From: Bradyrhizobium septentrionale
Lineage (GTDB): Bacteria > Pseudomonadota > Alphaproteobacteria > Rhizobiales > Xanthobacteraceae
Direction: 5' to 3'
Length of the DNA stretch: 64,000 nt
NCBI RefSeq assembly: GCF_011516645.4
Contig: NZ_CP088285.1
Location: forward strand, 7,148,501 to 7,212,500
Shown here: positions 8,545-17,353 of the stretch, one piece after another
How positions within the stretch are numbered: the stretch's first letter is position 1
How the letters are laid out: the number at the start of each line of letters is the position of its first letter
The notes under the pieces: generated by a model
Told to the model about the DNA's origin: nothing
What the model saw: the letters and a program-made list of their open reading frames with translations, nothing else
The model's database searches: none
Translations under genes and position numbers: made by a program

Positions 8545-9549
8545 GTGGACGCCACGCTGGGTCTTCCGGTTCTCACCATCCTGATCGCGGTCGCGCTGCT
8601 GTTCGACTTCCTGAACGGCCTACACGATGCCGCGAACTCGATCGCGACCATCGTCTCGACCCGCGTGCTGCGGCCGCAATATGCGGTGTTCTGGGCGGCG
8701 TTCTTCAACTTCGTCGCCTTCCTGGTGTTCGGACTGCATGTCGCCAACACCATCGGCACCGGAATCATCGAGCCGTCGGTGGTGGACGCGACCGTGATCT
8801 TCGCCGCGCTGGTCGGCGCGATCGTCTGGAACGTGATCACCTGGGCGCTGGGCATTCCCTCGTCGAGCTCGCACGCGCTGATCGGCGGCCTGGTCGGCGC
8901 CGGCATGGCGAAGGCGGGCATTTCCGCGGCGGTGTGGAGCGGGCTCACCAAGACCTTGCTCGCGATCGTGCTGTCGCCGCTGGTCGGCTTCCTGCTGGCG
9001 CTGGTGCTGGTTGCGATCGTGTCCTGGCTCTCGGTGCGCTCGACGCCGTTCGCGGTCGATCGCGCTTTCCGCATCCTGCAATTCGCCTCGGCGTCGCTCT
9101 ATTCGCTCGGCCATGGCGGCAACGACGCGCAGAAGACCATGGGCATCATCGCCGTGCTGCTCTACTCGCAGGGCCATCTTGGCGACACCTTCGAAATTCC
9201 GTTCTGGGTCGTGCTGTCCTGCCAGAGCGCGATGGCGCTGGGCACCCTGATGGGCGGCTGGCGGATCGTGCGCACCATGGGGCTGCGGATCACCAAGCTG
9301 ACGCCGATGCAGGGCTTTTGCGCCGAGACCGGCGGCGCAGCGACCCTGTTCATCGCGACCTATCTCGGGGTTCCCGTATCGACCACCCACACCATCACCG
9401 GCGCCATTGTCGGCGTCGGTGCGGCACGGCGGCTGTCCGCCGTGCGCTGGAATGTGGCGAGCTCGATCGTCTATGCCTGGGTGATCACGATCCCGGCGTC
9501 GGCCGCGGTCGCGGCCGCGACCTATTGGGTGGTGCAGGTATTGAAGTGA
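8545..9549 (+). CDS. pit: low-affinity inorganic phosphate transporter Pit
   Basis: About 334 residues, with ten or so membrane segments. The two duplicated PiT signatures are visible: FLNGLHDAANSIATIV near the N-terminus and SLGHGGNDAQKTMGIIA in the middle. IPSSSSHALIGGLVGAG and VPVSTTHTITGAIVGVG are the paired re-entrant motifs. It imports phosphate, usually as a metal-phosphate complex, with protons. GTG at 8545 with AGCGGGG upstream is the likely start; longer starts run into the repeat element. Second gene of the Pho-box operon. Confidence 0.92.
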   Translation: MDATLGLPVLTILIAVALLFDFLNGLHDAANSIATIVSTRVLRPQYAVFWAAFFNFVAFLVFGLHVANTIGTGIIEPSVVDATVIFAALVGAIVWNVITWALGIPSSSSHALIGGLVGAGMAKAGISAAVWSGLTKTLLAIVLSPLVGFLLALVLVAIVSWLSVRSTPFAVDRAFRILQFASASLYSLGHGGNDAQKTMGIIAVLLYSQGHLGDTFEIPFWVVLSCQSAMALGTLMGGWRIVRTMGLRITKLTPMQGFCAETGGAATLFIATYLGVPVSTTHTITGAIVGVGAARRLSAVRWNVASSIVYAWVITIPASAAVAAATYWVVQVLK

Positions 9550-9550
9550 C

Positions 9551-9597
9551 CATAGCGTTTTCGAGCGAAGTGGAAGCCGGTTCGCGCTAAGAAAACG
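9551..9597 (+). repeat. 47-bp interspersed repeat, type B copy 1
   Basis: Reads CATAGCGTTTTCGAGCG...CCGGTTCGCG...GAAAACG. The second copy at 18751-18797 differs at only a few positions. The outer CGTTTTC/GAAAACG halves are complementary, so it forms a hairpin. It begins 1 bp after the pit stop and separates pit from the convergent gdx gene, possibly serving as a terminator. Confidence 0.8.
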
Positions 9598-9612
9598 TGG
9601 CCAAGACAGAAC

Positions 9613-9927
9613 CTACCCGACCAGTTTCAGTCCGACGATGCCGGACACGATCAGGGCGATGCTGGCAAGCCGCATCGCGGTCGCGGGTTCGCCGAGCAGG
9701 ATGATACCGAGCGCCGCGGTGCCGACCGCGCCGATCCCAGTCCAGACGGCATAGGCGGTTCCAATCGGCAACGTCTTCAGCGCGATACCAAGCAGGATCA
9801 CGCTGCCGGCCATCGCCGCGAGCGTCAGCGCCGACGGCACCAGCCGCGAGAAACCCTCGGTATATTTCAGCCCGATCGCCCAGCCGATCTCGAGCAGGCC
9901 AGCGGTGAAGAGAATGGCCCAAGCCAT
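9613..9927 (-). CDS. gdx: SMR-family guanidinium exporter (SugE/Gdx type)
   Basis: 104 residues and four membrane helices, the exact size of small multidrug resistance proteins. The first helix [20 protein letters not shown] carries the essential Glu13. The following [12 protein letters not shown] and [15 protein letters not shown] are typical of the SugE/Gdx branch, which exports guanidinium with proton antiport, rather than the EmrE branch. ATG at 9927 has GGAGGG 6 bp upstream. A guanidine-II type leader precedes it, which strongly supports the Gdx role. Confidence 0.92.
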   Translation of the reverse strand: MAWAILFTAGLLEIGWAIGLKYTEGFSRLVPSALTLAAMAGSVILLGIALKTLPIGTAYAVWTGIGAVGTAALGIILLGEPATAMRLASIALIVSGIVGLKLVG

Positions 9928-9933
9928 CACGAA

Positions 9934-9995
9934 CCCTCCAGATAAGGCAGGGTCGTCCCCGCTGACGGTATGGTGAGGAGAAGGTCGTCCTTCTC
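9934..9995 (-). promoter_or_regulatory. guanidine-II (mini-ykkC) riboswitch
   Basis: Read on the minus strand: hairpin P1 GAGAAGG-ACGA-CCTTCTC (9995 to 9978, perfect 7-bp stem), a 15-nt linker, hairpin P2 GCGGGG-ACGA-CCCTGC (9962 to 9947, six pairs with one G-U), then GGAGGG (9939-9934) and the gdx ATG. Two short stems, each capped by an ACGR loop and followed by the ribosome-binding site, define the mini-ykkC/guanidine-II class, which frees translation when guanidinium is bound. Called from structure by eye. Confidence 0.88.
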
Positions 9996-10082
9996 GCACC
10001 TATATGGGGATGGTGCGCCCGTCCGCATTGCGACAAAACGCCCTTGATTGCGCCCGTTTTCCCTGCCAAACGCTGCCCCGCC

Positions 10083-11702
10083 ATGTCCGATACCGCTGCA
10101 ACAACCGAATCGCCGTCCCGCTCGCCACTGTCAGAGGAAGTGGCGCGACGGCGCACCTTTGCGATCATTTCCCATCCGGACGCCGGCAAGACCACGCTGA
10201 CGGAAAAGCTGCTGCTGTTCGGCGGCGCCATCAACCTCGCGGGCCAGGTCAAGGCCAAGGGCGAGCGGCGCAACACACGCTCGGACTGGATGAAGATCGA
10301 GCGCGAGCGCGGCATCTCGGTCGTCACCTCGGTGATGACCTTCGAGTTCAACGACCTCGTGTTCAACCTCCTGGACACGCCGGGCCACGAGGACTTTTCG
10401 GAAGACACTTACCGGACGCTGACCGCGGTCGACTCCGCGGTCATGGTGATCGACGCCGCCAAGGGCATCGAGGCGCGGACGCGAAAGCTGTTCGAGGTGT
10501 GCCGCCTGCGCGACATCCCGATCATCACCTTCATCAACAAGATGGATCGCGAGAGCCGCGACACCTTCGAGCTGCTCGACGAGATCGAGAAGACGCTGGC
10601 GCTCGATACCACGCCAATGACCTGGCCGGTCGGCCGCGGCCGCGACTTCCTCGGCACCTATGACGTCGTCAGTGGCGGCGTGCGGCTGCTCGAGGGCGGA
10701 GGCGCCAAGACCGGCGCCACCGAGCAGATCGACATCGGCGATCTCGGCAAGCGCAACCCCAATCTCGACGTCGCCGAGGTCAGGGACGAGCTCGCGCTGG
10801 CCTCGGAAGCGTGCAAGCCGTTCGAGCTCGCGGCGTTCCGCGAAGGGCATCTGACGCCGGTCTATTTCGGCAGCGCGCTGCGCAATTTCGGCGTCGGCGA
10901 CCTGCTGGAAGGCCTCGGCAAGTTCGCGCCGGCGCCGCGCGCGCAGGATTCCGATCTGCGCAAGGTCGAGGCGGCCGAGCCGCGCATGAGCGCGTTCGTG
11001 TTCAAGATCCAGGCCAACATGGATCCGAACCACCGCGACCGCATCGCCTTTGCCCGGCTGTGCTCGGGCAAGCTGAGCCGCGGCATGAAGGCCAAGCTGG
11101 TGCGCACCGGCAAGAACATGAGCCTGTCGAGCCCGCAATTCTTCTTCGCCCAGGACCGCTCGGTGGCGGACGAGGCCTTTGCCGGCGACGTCGTCGGCAT
11201 TCCCAACCACGGCACCTTGCGGATCGGCGACACCCTGACCGAGGGCGAGGATCTGACCTTCGTCGGCGTGCCGAGCTTTGCGCCGGAAATCGTCCGCCGT
11301 GTCCGGCTCACCGATGCGATGAAGGCGAAGAAGCTGAAGGAAGCCCTGCAGCAGATGTCGGAGGAGGGCGTCGTGCAGGTGTTCCGCCCGCGCGACGGCG
11401 CGCCGGCGCTGGTCGGCGTGGTCGGCCCGCTGCAGCTCGACGTGCTGAAGGCGCGGCTCGATGCGGAATATTCGCTGCCGGTCGAATTCGAGATCTCTGA
11501 ATTCTCGCTGGCGCGCTGGATTTCCTCCGACGACCGCAAGAAGCTCGACGCCTTCGTTGCCGCCAACAATTCCGGCATCGCTGACGACGTCGACGGCGAT
11601 CCCGTGTTCATGGCCAAGAACGAGTTCTATCTCGGCTACACCCGCGAGCGCGCCGAGGGCATCACCTTCTCCAACGTCAAGGACGTGAAGAAGAAGGCGT
11701 AA
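10083..11702 (+). CDS. prfC: peptide chain release factor 3 (RF3)
   Basis: 539 residues, close to the usual 525-540. RF3 is a translational GTPase that recycles RF1/RF2 from the ribosome. G1 is ISHPDAGKTT, G2 lies in ERERGISVVTSV, G3 is LLDTPGHEDFSEDTYRT and G4 is FINKMDRE. The RF3-specific insert SDWMKIERERG is present. ATG at 10083 (MSDTAATTES) was chosen; an in-frame ATG 39 bp upstream lacks a better ribosome-binding site. It is divergent from the gdx gene. Two interspersed repeats follow its stop. Confidence 0.95.
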   Translation: MSDTAATTESPSRSPLSEEVARRRTFAIISHPDAGKTTLTEKLLLFGGAINLAGQVKAKGERRNTRSDWMKIERERGISVVTSVMTFEFNDLVFNLLDTPGHEDFSEDTYRTLTAVDSAVMVIDAAKGIEARTRKLFEVCRLRDIPIITFINKMDRESRDTFELLDEIEKTLALDTTPMTWPVGRGRDFLGTYDVVSGGVRLLEGGGAKTGATEQIDIGDLGKRNPNLDVAEVRDELALASEACKPFELAAFREGHLTPVYFGSALRNFGVGDLLEGLGKFAPAPRAQDSDLRKVEAAEPRMSAFVFKIQANMDPNHRDRIAFARLCSGKLSRGMKAKLVRTGKNMSLSSPQFFFAQDRSVADEAFAGDVVGIPNHGTLRIGDTLTEGEDLTFVGVPSFAPEIVRRVRLTDAMKAKKLKEALQQMSEEGVVQVFRPRDGAPALVGVVGPLQLDVLKARLDAEYSLPVEFEISEFSLARWISSDDRKKLDAFVAANNSGIADDVDGDPVFMAKNEFYLGYTRERAEGITFSNVKDVKKKA

Positions 11703-11717
11703 GGCCCATTCCTCGGT

Positions 11718-11855
11718 GTCGTCCCCCGGCTTGACCGGGGGACCCAGTACGCCGCGGCCCATCGATTGATCACAACCGTCTCTGGAATACTGGATCGCCC
11801 GGTCAAGCCGGGCGATGACAGTTGGGTTGTGGCGCGAAAAGCGCGAGGACGTGAA
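11718..11855 (+). repeat. interspersed palindromic repeat, type C copy 1
   Basis: Starts with a GTCCCCCGGCTTGACCGGGG hairpin and has a second, related hairpin near its 3' side (TCGCCCGGTCAAGCCGGGCG), so the two ends are imperfect inverted repeats of each other. A tail TTGTGGCGCGAAAAGCGCGA follows. The second copy at 11888-12025 is nearly identical, including the tail, so the whole ~138-bp unit plus spacer looks tandemly duplicated. It lies directly after prfC and may act as its terminator. Confidence 0.85.
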
Positions 11856-11887
11856 GAAGCGGGCGTAGTGTCGCCAAGCCTGCCGCT

Positions 11888-12025
11888 GTCGTCCCCCGGC
11901 TTGACCGGGGGACCCAGTACGCCGCGGCCCATCGATTGATCACAACCGTCTCTGGAATACTGGATCGCCCGGACAAGCCGGGCGATGACAATGGGGTTGT
12001 GACGCGAAAAGCGCGAGGACGTGAA
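11888..12025 (+). repeat. interspersed palindromic repeat, type C copy 2
   Basis: Same unit as 11718-11855 with only a few changes (for example GGACAAGCC for GGTCAAGCC). The two copies start 170 bp apart. It ends about 70 bp before the next gene. Confidence 0.85.
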
Positions 12026-12093
12026 CTCGTCCCCGCTTGCTCCGGTCCGGCCGCGGTACCATTTTCTCCGGAGTGCCTTCCGGATCCAGCTGC

Positions 12094-12705
12094 ATGCTCC
12101 GACGCGTCATCATCTACCTCGCTCTTGCCGTGCTGGCCATCGGCCTCGTGGGCGCGGCCGGCGCGCAGGAAAGGCAACAGACCAACCCGGTGCCATTCGC
12201 GCACACGCCCTGCAGCGTGCTCGACAGCGGGCCCTGCACGCCATCCTATTGCAGCGTGTTCAACCACGGCCCGTGCCTTCCCGAGATGGATTATCCGTAC
12301 GGCGAAAATCTCCAGCTCACGATCCTGACCGTGCCGCCCGAGGGGCAAGCCCAGAAGTACCACAAGCCGGACCATGATCTCGATACCATCGGCGATCTCT
12401 TCGCGGCGCTGCGTTCCTGCTGGGCACCGCCGCCACCGGACGACGCGCGCGAGGGCATGCAGATGTCGGTGCGCTTCAGCTTCAAGCGGACGGGCGAGAT
12501 GATCGGCACGCCGCGCCTGACATTCGCGACGCGGGGCGTCCCGGCGGACACCCGCACGACCTACCTCAATGCGATCAACGCCTCGCTGGGCGCCTGCCTG
12601 CCGCTGAAATTCACCGGCGGGCTCGGCGGCGCGCTGGCCGGGCGCCCGATCATGATCCGCTATGTCGACAACCGCGAGCTCGCCAGGCCGGTCGGCAACC
12701 CCTGA
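12094..12705 (+). CDS. secreted protein of unknown function
   Basis: 203 residues. Residues 1-24 form a signal peptide (MLRRVIIYLALAVLAIGLVG, cut near AGA-QE). The mature part has a Cys-rich start with a repeated PC pattern (TPCSVLDSGPCTPSYCSVFNHGPCLP), then a domain running GDLFAALRSCWAPPPPDDAREGMQMSV to SFKRTGEMIG, which resembles the C-terminal fold of TonB-like or TolA-like proteins in its 'lxxCW.pP' pattern. I do not recognise a named family. ATG at 12094 was chosen over upstream options because it starts the signal peptide. Confidence 0.7.
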   Translation: MLRRVIIYLALAVLAIGLVGAAGAQERQQTNPVPFAHTPCSVLDSGPCTPSYCSVFNHGPCLPEMDYPYGENLQLTILTVPPEGQAQKYHKPDHDLDTIGDLFAALRSCWAPPPPDDAREGMQMSVRFSFKRTGEMIGTPRLTFATRGVPADTRTTYLNAINASLGACLPLKFTGGLGGALAGRPIMIRYVDNRELARPVGNP

Positions 12706-12786
12706 TCCGCCGCCCGGCATGATGCATTGCCACCCGCCCGGCGAAGATGTTACGCGAAGACTTCAATCGATCAGGGGAGGAACATC

Positions 12787-13371
12787 GTGGGACTGCTCGT
12801 CATGATCCTGGGTCTCGTGCTGTTCCTCGGCATCCATGTGCTGACCAGCCTGCGCGACCTGCGTGCCGGCCTGATCAAAACGATGGGCGAGGGCGCCTAC
12901 AAGATCGTCTATTCGCTCGCCGCCGCCGCAGGGCTGTTCCTGATTGTCTGGGGCTTCGGCCACTACCGCGCGACCGGATGGATCGACGTCTGGACGCCGC
13001 CGACGGCGTTGAAGCACATCGCGGTGGCGCTGATGCTGCCCGCCGTGATCCTGGTCGTTGCCTCCTATATCCGCGGCCGCATCTACACCACGCTGAAGCA
13101 CCCGATGCTGGCGGGCGTGAAGCTGTGGGCGTTCGCGCATCTGCTGGCCAATGGCGACCTCGGCTCGATCATCCTGTTCGGTTCGATTCTCGGCTGGGCG
13201 GTCTATGACCGCATCTCGCTGAAACGCCGCACGGATGCCGGCGCGCCGCCGATCCCGGTAGGCGGCCCAACCAACGACCTGATCGCGATCGCGGTCGGTG
13301 TCATCGCTTATCTGGCGCTGGCGTTTGCGTTCCACCCGGTCGTGATCGGCGTGCCTGTCATGGGAGCCTGA
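12787..13371 (+). CDS. NnrU family membrane protein
   Basis: 194 residues with five to six membrane segments. It begins [44 protein letters not shown] and [20 protein letters not shown] (with the conserved KHPM...HLLANGD block) are NnrU hallmarks. NnrU is needed for nitrite/NO metabolism in some denitrifiers and is related to the isoprenoid-modifying enzyme fold of 15-cis-zeta-carotene isomerase; its reaction here is unknown. GTG at 12787 follows GGGGAGGA. The panB ATG comes 2 bp after the stop. Confidence 0.88.
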   Translation: MGLLVMILGLVLFLGIHVLTSLRDLRAGLIKTMGEGAYKIVYSLAAAAGLFLIVWGFGHYRATGWIDVWTPPTALKHIAVALMLPAVILVVASYIRGRIYTTLKHPMLAGVKLWAFAHLLANGDLGSIILFGSILGWAVYDRISLKRRTDAGAPPIPVGGPTNDLIAIAVGVIAYLALAFAFHPVVIGVPVMGA

Positions 13372-13373
13372 CA

Positions 13374-14195
13374 ATGTCTGTTCAATCCGCCATCAAGCGC
13401 AAGACCGCGCCCGATCTGCGCGCCCGCAAGAACGGCGAGCCGATCGTGATGCTGACGTCCTATCACGCGCATACCGCAGCGCTAGTCGACCGTCATTGCG
13501 ACGCCATCCTGGTCGGCGATTCCCTCGGCAACGTCATGCACGGATTCGAGACCACGGTGCCCGTCACGCTCGACATGATGATCCTGCAGGGCCGCGCGGT
13601 GATGCGCGGCTCGCAGGCGGCCCTCGTCGTGGTCGACATGCCGTTCGGCTCGTACGAGGGCTCGAAGGAGCAGGCGTTTCAATCGGCGGTGCGGATCATG
13701 AAGGAAACGCTGTGCGGCGCGGTCAAGCTCGAGGGCGGCGCGCGGATGGCGGAAACCGTTGCGTTCCTGTCCGAGCGCGGCATTCCCGTGATGGGCCATA
13801 TCGGCCTGACACCGCAGTCGATCAACACGCTCGGCTCGTTCCGCGCGCAAGGCCGCGAGGAGGAGAACTGGGCGCCGATCGAGAACGACGCTCACGCGAT
13901 CGCGCAAGCCGGCGCGTTCTCGATCGTGGTCGAGGCGGTGGCCGAGCCCTTGGCGCGCAAGATCACGCAATCGATCGCGGTGCCGACGATCGGCATCGGC
14001 GCCAGTGCGGCCTGCGACGGCCAGGTGCTGGTGCTGGAGGACATGCTCGGCCTGTCGCCGCGCGCGCCGAAATTCGTGCGCCGCTACGGTAATCTCGGGC
14101 CAATGATCGAGGAAGCGATCGCGGGCTATGCGCGCGACGTCAAGAGCCGTGCCTTCCCCGGGCCGGAGCACGTCTACGGCATGAAGAAGAGCTGA
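13374..14195 (+). CDS. panB: 3-methyl-2-oxobutanoate hydroxymethyltransferase
   Basis: 273 residues, the usual length. First step of pantothenate synthesis: transfer of a hydroxymethyl group from methylenetetrahydrofolate to 2-oxoisovalerate. Metal and substrate motifs are clear: [52 protein letters not shown] and [17 protein letters not shown] with [14 protein letters not shown]. No panC is adjacent. An acyl-CoA ligase gene follows 10 bp later. Confidence 0.95.
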   Translation: MSVQSAIKRKTAPDLRARKNGEPIVMLTSYHAHTAALVDRHCDAILVGDSLGNVMHGFETTVPVTLDMMILQGRAVMRGSQAALVVVDMPFGSYEGSKEQAFQSAVRIMKETLCGAVKLEGGARMAETVAFLSERGIPVMGHIGLTPQSINTLGSFRAQGREEENWAPIENDAHAIAQAGAFSIVVEAVAEPLARKITQSIAVPTIGIGASAACDGQVLVLEDMLGLSPRAPKFVRRYGNLGPMIEEAIAGYARDVKSRAFPGPEHVYGMKKS

Positions 14196-14205
14196 CGGAG
14201 CGGGC

Positions 14206-15798
14206 ATGGACTGGTCGCAACACGCACTGCCGCCGATGCGGCTCGAGCCGCGCTTCGGTGACCGCGTCGTGCCGGCTTTCCCGGAGCGGCCGGGCAGCCT
14301 GTGGGCGATGATCGCTGAGGCCGTGGCGCAGAACGGCGACGGCGAGGCGTTGGTCTGCGGCGATCAACGCCTGAGCTGGCGCGAGGTGGCCGAGCAATCG
14401 GCGAAGGTTGCGGCGGGCTTTGCCGCGCTTGGTCTTGCGCCCGGCGACCGCGTCGCGATTCTGCTCGGCAACCGCATCGAGTTCGTGCTGACGATGTTCG
14501 CCGCCGCCCATGCCGGGCTGGTGACGGTGCTGCTCTCGACCCGCCAGCAGAAGCCCGAGATCGCCTATGTGCTGAACGATTGCGGCGCGACGCTGCTGGT
14601 CCACGAGGCGTCGCTTGCCGGTCGCATCCCGGACGTTGCCGATATTCCCGGCCTCAAGCATCGCATCTCGGTCAGCGACGACGGTGCCTCGCAATTCGCA
14701 GGTCTGCGCGACCATGTTCCGGCGCGAGCGCCGGCGGAGGTGAGGGAAGAGGACACCGCGATGATCCTCTACACCTCGGGCACCACCGGCCGGCCGAAGG
14801 GCGCGATGCTCGCCCATTGCAACATCATCCACTCCTCGCAGGTGTTCGCGTCCTGCCTGAAGCTGACCAGGGCCGATCGCTCGATCGCCGCGGTGCCGCT
14901 CGCCCATGTCACCGGCGCGGTCGCCAACGTCACGACCATGGCGCGCTGCGCCGGTGCGTTGATCATCATGCCGGAGTTCAAGGCGGCGGAATATCTCAAG
15001 GTCGCCGCCCGCGAGCGCGTCACCTACACGGTGATGGTGCCGGCGATGTACAATCTCTGCCTGATGCAGCCGGATTTCGACAGCTACGACCTGTCGAGCT
15101 GGCGGATCGGCGGCTTCGGCGGCGCGCCGATGCCGGTCGCAACCATCGAGAAACTCGACGCCAAGATTCCCGGGCTGAAGCTCGCCAATTGCTACGGCGC
15201 GACCGAGACCACGTCGCCCTCGACGCTGATGCCGGGCGAACTGACCGCGGCCCATATCGACAGCGTCGGCCTGCCGTGTCCCGGCGCCGAGATCATCGTG
15301 ATGGGGCCTGACGGCCGCGAGGTGCCGCGCGGCGAGATCGGCGAGCTCTGGATCCGCAGCGCCTCGGTCATCAAGGGCTACTGGAACAATCCGAAGGCGA
15401 CCGCGGAGAGCTTCACCGCCGGCTTCTGGCATTCCGGCGATCTCGGCTCGGTCGACACCGCAAACTTCGTCCGCGTGTTCGACCGCCAGAAGGACATGAT
15501 CAACCGCGGCGGCCTGAAGATCTATTCCGCCGAGGTCGAGTCGGTGCTTTCAGGCCATCCGGCCGTGGTCGAGAGTGCGATCATCGCAAAGTCGTGCCCG
15601 GTGCTCGGCGAGCGCGTCCACGCCGTGATCGTGACCCGCACCGACGTCAACGTGGAGAGCCTGCGCGCCTGGTGCGCGGAGCGCCTGTCGGACTACAAGG
15701 TGCCCGAGACGATGGCACTGACATCAGAGCCGCTGCCGCGCAACGCCAATGGCAAGGTGATCAAGCGCCAGCTGCGCGAGAGTCTGGCGGGGGCGTGA
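14206..15798 (+). CDS. AMP-dependent acyl-CoA synthetase/ligase
   Basis: 530 residues, class I adenylate-forming enzyme. Motifs in order: ILYTSGTTGRPKGAMLAH (P-loop), ANCYGATETTSPS, SGDLGSVD with the hinge Asp, DMINRGGLKIYSAEVE, and NANGKVIKRQLRE with the catalytic Lys. It activates a carboxylic acid to its CoA thioester; the substrate (medium/long chain fatty or aromatic acid) cannot be decided. Closely spaced after panB, so probably co-transcribed, although no pathway link is obvious. Confidence 0.88.
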   Translation: MDWSQHALPPMRLEPRFGDRVVPAFPERPGSLWAMIAEAVAQNGDGEALVCGDQRLSWREVAEQSAKVAAGFAALGLAPGDRVAILLGNRIEFVLTMFAAAHAGLVTVLLSTRQQKPEIAYVLNDCGATLLVHEASLAGRIPDVADIPGLKHRISVSDDGASQFAGLRDHVPARAPAEVREEDTAMILYTSGTTGRPKGAMLAHCNIIHSSQVFASCLKLTRADRSIAAVPLAHVTGAVANVTTMARCAGALIIMPEFKAAEYLKVAARERVTYTVMVPAMYNLCLMQPDFDSYDLSSWRIGGFGGAPMPVATIEKLDAKIPGLKLANCYGATETTSPSTLMPGELTAAHIDSVGLPCPGAEIIVMGPDGREVPRGEIGELWIRSASVIKGYWNNPKATAESFTAGFWHSGDLGSVDTANFVRVFDRQKDMINRGGLKIYSAEVESVLSGHPAVVESAIIAKSCPVLGERVHAVIVTRTDVNVESLRAWCAERLSDYKVPETMALTSEPLPRNANGKVIKRQLRESLAGA

Positions 15799-15956
15799 GC
15801 CCGGGGCAGGACAAACTTCCCCGGTTAACGCTTTGATCCGCCTCGCTTTGCCTTGCCTCCGCCACACCGTTAGGGTAACGCCGCCGCGATGTGGGGATCG
15901 GGTGCGGGCATGGCCTCACCGAGATTCGCGGTCCCGAGGGGATGGGATAGCCTTAA

Positions 15957-16613
15957 GTGTCTGAATTATTTGACGAAGTCAACGAGGAAGTCCGTCGCGA
16001 TCAGCTCAAGAAGCTGTGGGACAAGTACTCGATCTTTATCATCGCCCTGGCGATCCTGGTGGTCGCCGGCGTCGGTGGCTGGCGTGGCTACCAATATCTC
16101 GAGGCCAAGAAGGCGGCCGAGGCCGGTGCGGCGTTCGACCGCGCGGCCGAGCTGTCCGAGCAGAACAAGCACGCCGAGGCGGAGGCCGCGTTCGCCGACC
16201 TCATCCCCAAGGCGCCGTCCGGCTACCGCAATCTGGCGCGGCTGCGCATGGCCGCCGAGGTCGCGACCCGCGACCAGCCGGCCGCAGCCAAGCTCTATGA
16301 CGAGATCGCAGCCGACCGCAGCGTCGGCGGTCCCGAGCAGGATCTGGCGCGGATCCGCGCCGCGCAGATCCTGATGGAAACCACGACCTATCCGAACATG
16401 CTGCAGCGGCTCGAGGCGACGGCCACGGCGAAGGATTCGACCTTCCGCCACTCCGCGCGTGAGCTGCTGGCGCTGTCGGCCTTGCGCGCCAACGATGCCA
16501 CCGCCGCGCGGCAATGGCTCGAGCAGATAGCCAGTGACGGCGAGACGCCGCCGAGCCTGCGTTCGCGTGCCGAAGCGCTGCAGGCCTTGTTGCCGCCGGT
16601 CGCCAAGAGCTGA
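15957..16613 (+). CDS. YfgM-like tetratricopeptide membrane protein
   Basis: 218 residues. A short cytoplasmic N-terminus (SELFDEVNEEVRRDQLKKLW), one membrane helix (FIIALAILVVAGVGGWRGYQY), then helical TPR-like repeats outside the cytoplasm. The layout matches YfgM/'tetratricopeptide repeat-like domain' proteins that pair with SecYEG and chaperones. Its position upstream of a lipoprotein (where BamB often lies in other bacteria) and of der is typical of yfgM-bamB-der. Start is GTG at 15957 (GTGTCTGAATTATTT). Confidence 0.85.
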   Translation: MSELFDEVNEEVRRDQLKKLWDKYSIFIIALAILVVAGVGGWRGYQYLEAKKAAEAGAAFDRAAELSEQNKHAEAEAAFADLIPKAPSGYRNLARLRMAAEVATRDQPAAAKLYDEIAADRSVGGPEQDLARIRAAQILMETTTYPNMLQRLEATATAKDSTFRHSARELLALSALRANDATAARQWLEQIASDGETPPSLRSRAEALQALLPPVAKS

Positions 16614-16649
16614 TCGGCGCGAAACCCGAGTCTGAGTGAGAGATCGACC

Positions 16650-17213
16650 ATGCGCCGCTCGCAACGCCTGATCGCAGCCGCAGTTCTCGTCGCGCTTTGC
16701 AGCGTGTTGGCGGGCTGCGGCGGTGGTGGCATGTCCAATTTCGACCCGAGCGACCTGCTCGACTTCCTCGACACCAAGAAGAAGCTGGCCGGCGACCGCA
16801 AGCCAGTATTCCCGGAAGGCGTGCCCGGCCTCGAGCAGGGCGTGCCGAAGGAATTGTACAAGGGCTCGCAGCAGGAACAGCTCGACCAGCAGAACGCCGC
16901 GGCATCAGCGGCCCAGGCGGCTCCGCCGCCCGAGCCGCCGAAGGGCGCCAAGAAGAACGCCAAGGGCCGGGCGGCGGCGGCCGCAGCCCCCGCGGCGGAT
17001 CAGGCGGCGGCTCCCGACGCCGCGCCGGAGGAGGGCGCGCCCGCCGCGCTGCCGCCGGAGCCGAAGCCGAAGAAGATCGTCCGCCGCCGTACCACCGCGC
17101 CGCCGGCCGACGACCAGCAGGCGCAGCCTGCGGCGCCGGCCCAGACCCAGACCTCGCAACAATCCGGCGGCGGCTTCCCCGCGCCGCTACCGAGCGGCGG
17201 CTTTACACGCTAA
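16650..17213 (+). CDS. lipoprotein with Ala/Pro-rich tail
   Basis: 187 residues. Lipobox LAGC at about residues 20-23 (LCSVLAGCGGGGMSNFD). A short conserved part, FDPSDLLDFLDTKKKLAGDR and VPGLEQGVPKELYKG, precedes about 110 residues of low-complexity Ala/Pro/Lys-rich sequence. It occupies the bamB position between yfgM-like and der genes but has no beta-propeller, so it is not BamB. Bradyrhizobia commonly carry this short lipoprotein here; function unknown. Confidence 0.8.
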   Translation: MRRSQRLIAAAVLVALCSVLAGCGGGGMSNFDPSDLLDFLDTKKKLAGDRKPVFPEGVPGLEQGVPKELYKGSQQEQLDQQNAAASAAQAAPPPEPPKGAKKNAKGRAAAAAAPAADQAAAPDAAPEEGAPAALPPEPKPKKIVRRRTTAPPADDQQAQPAAPAQTQTSQQSGGGFPAPLPSGGFTR

Positions 17214-17353
17214 CCGCTAGCTGAGTTCCACCTCGCCCCCGCCTACGACGAAGGGGGAAGGTGCCCGATCATTTGCTTCGACCGACCAACATTCCTGCTG
17301 TAGTTCTTGCCAGCACCTTGACCCGCGCGTCGCAGACCGCGCCTGGATGATCC

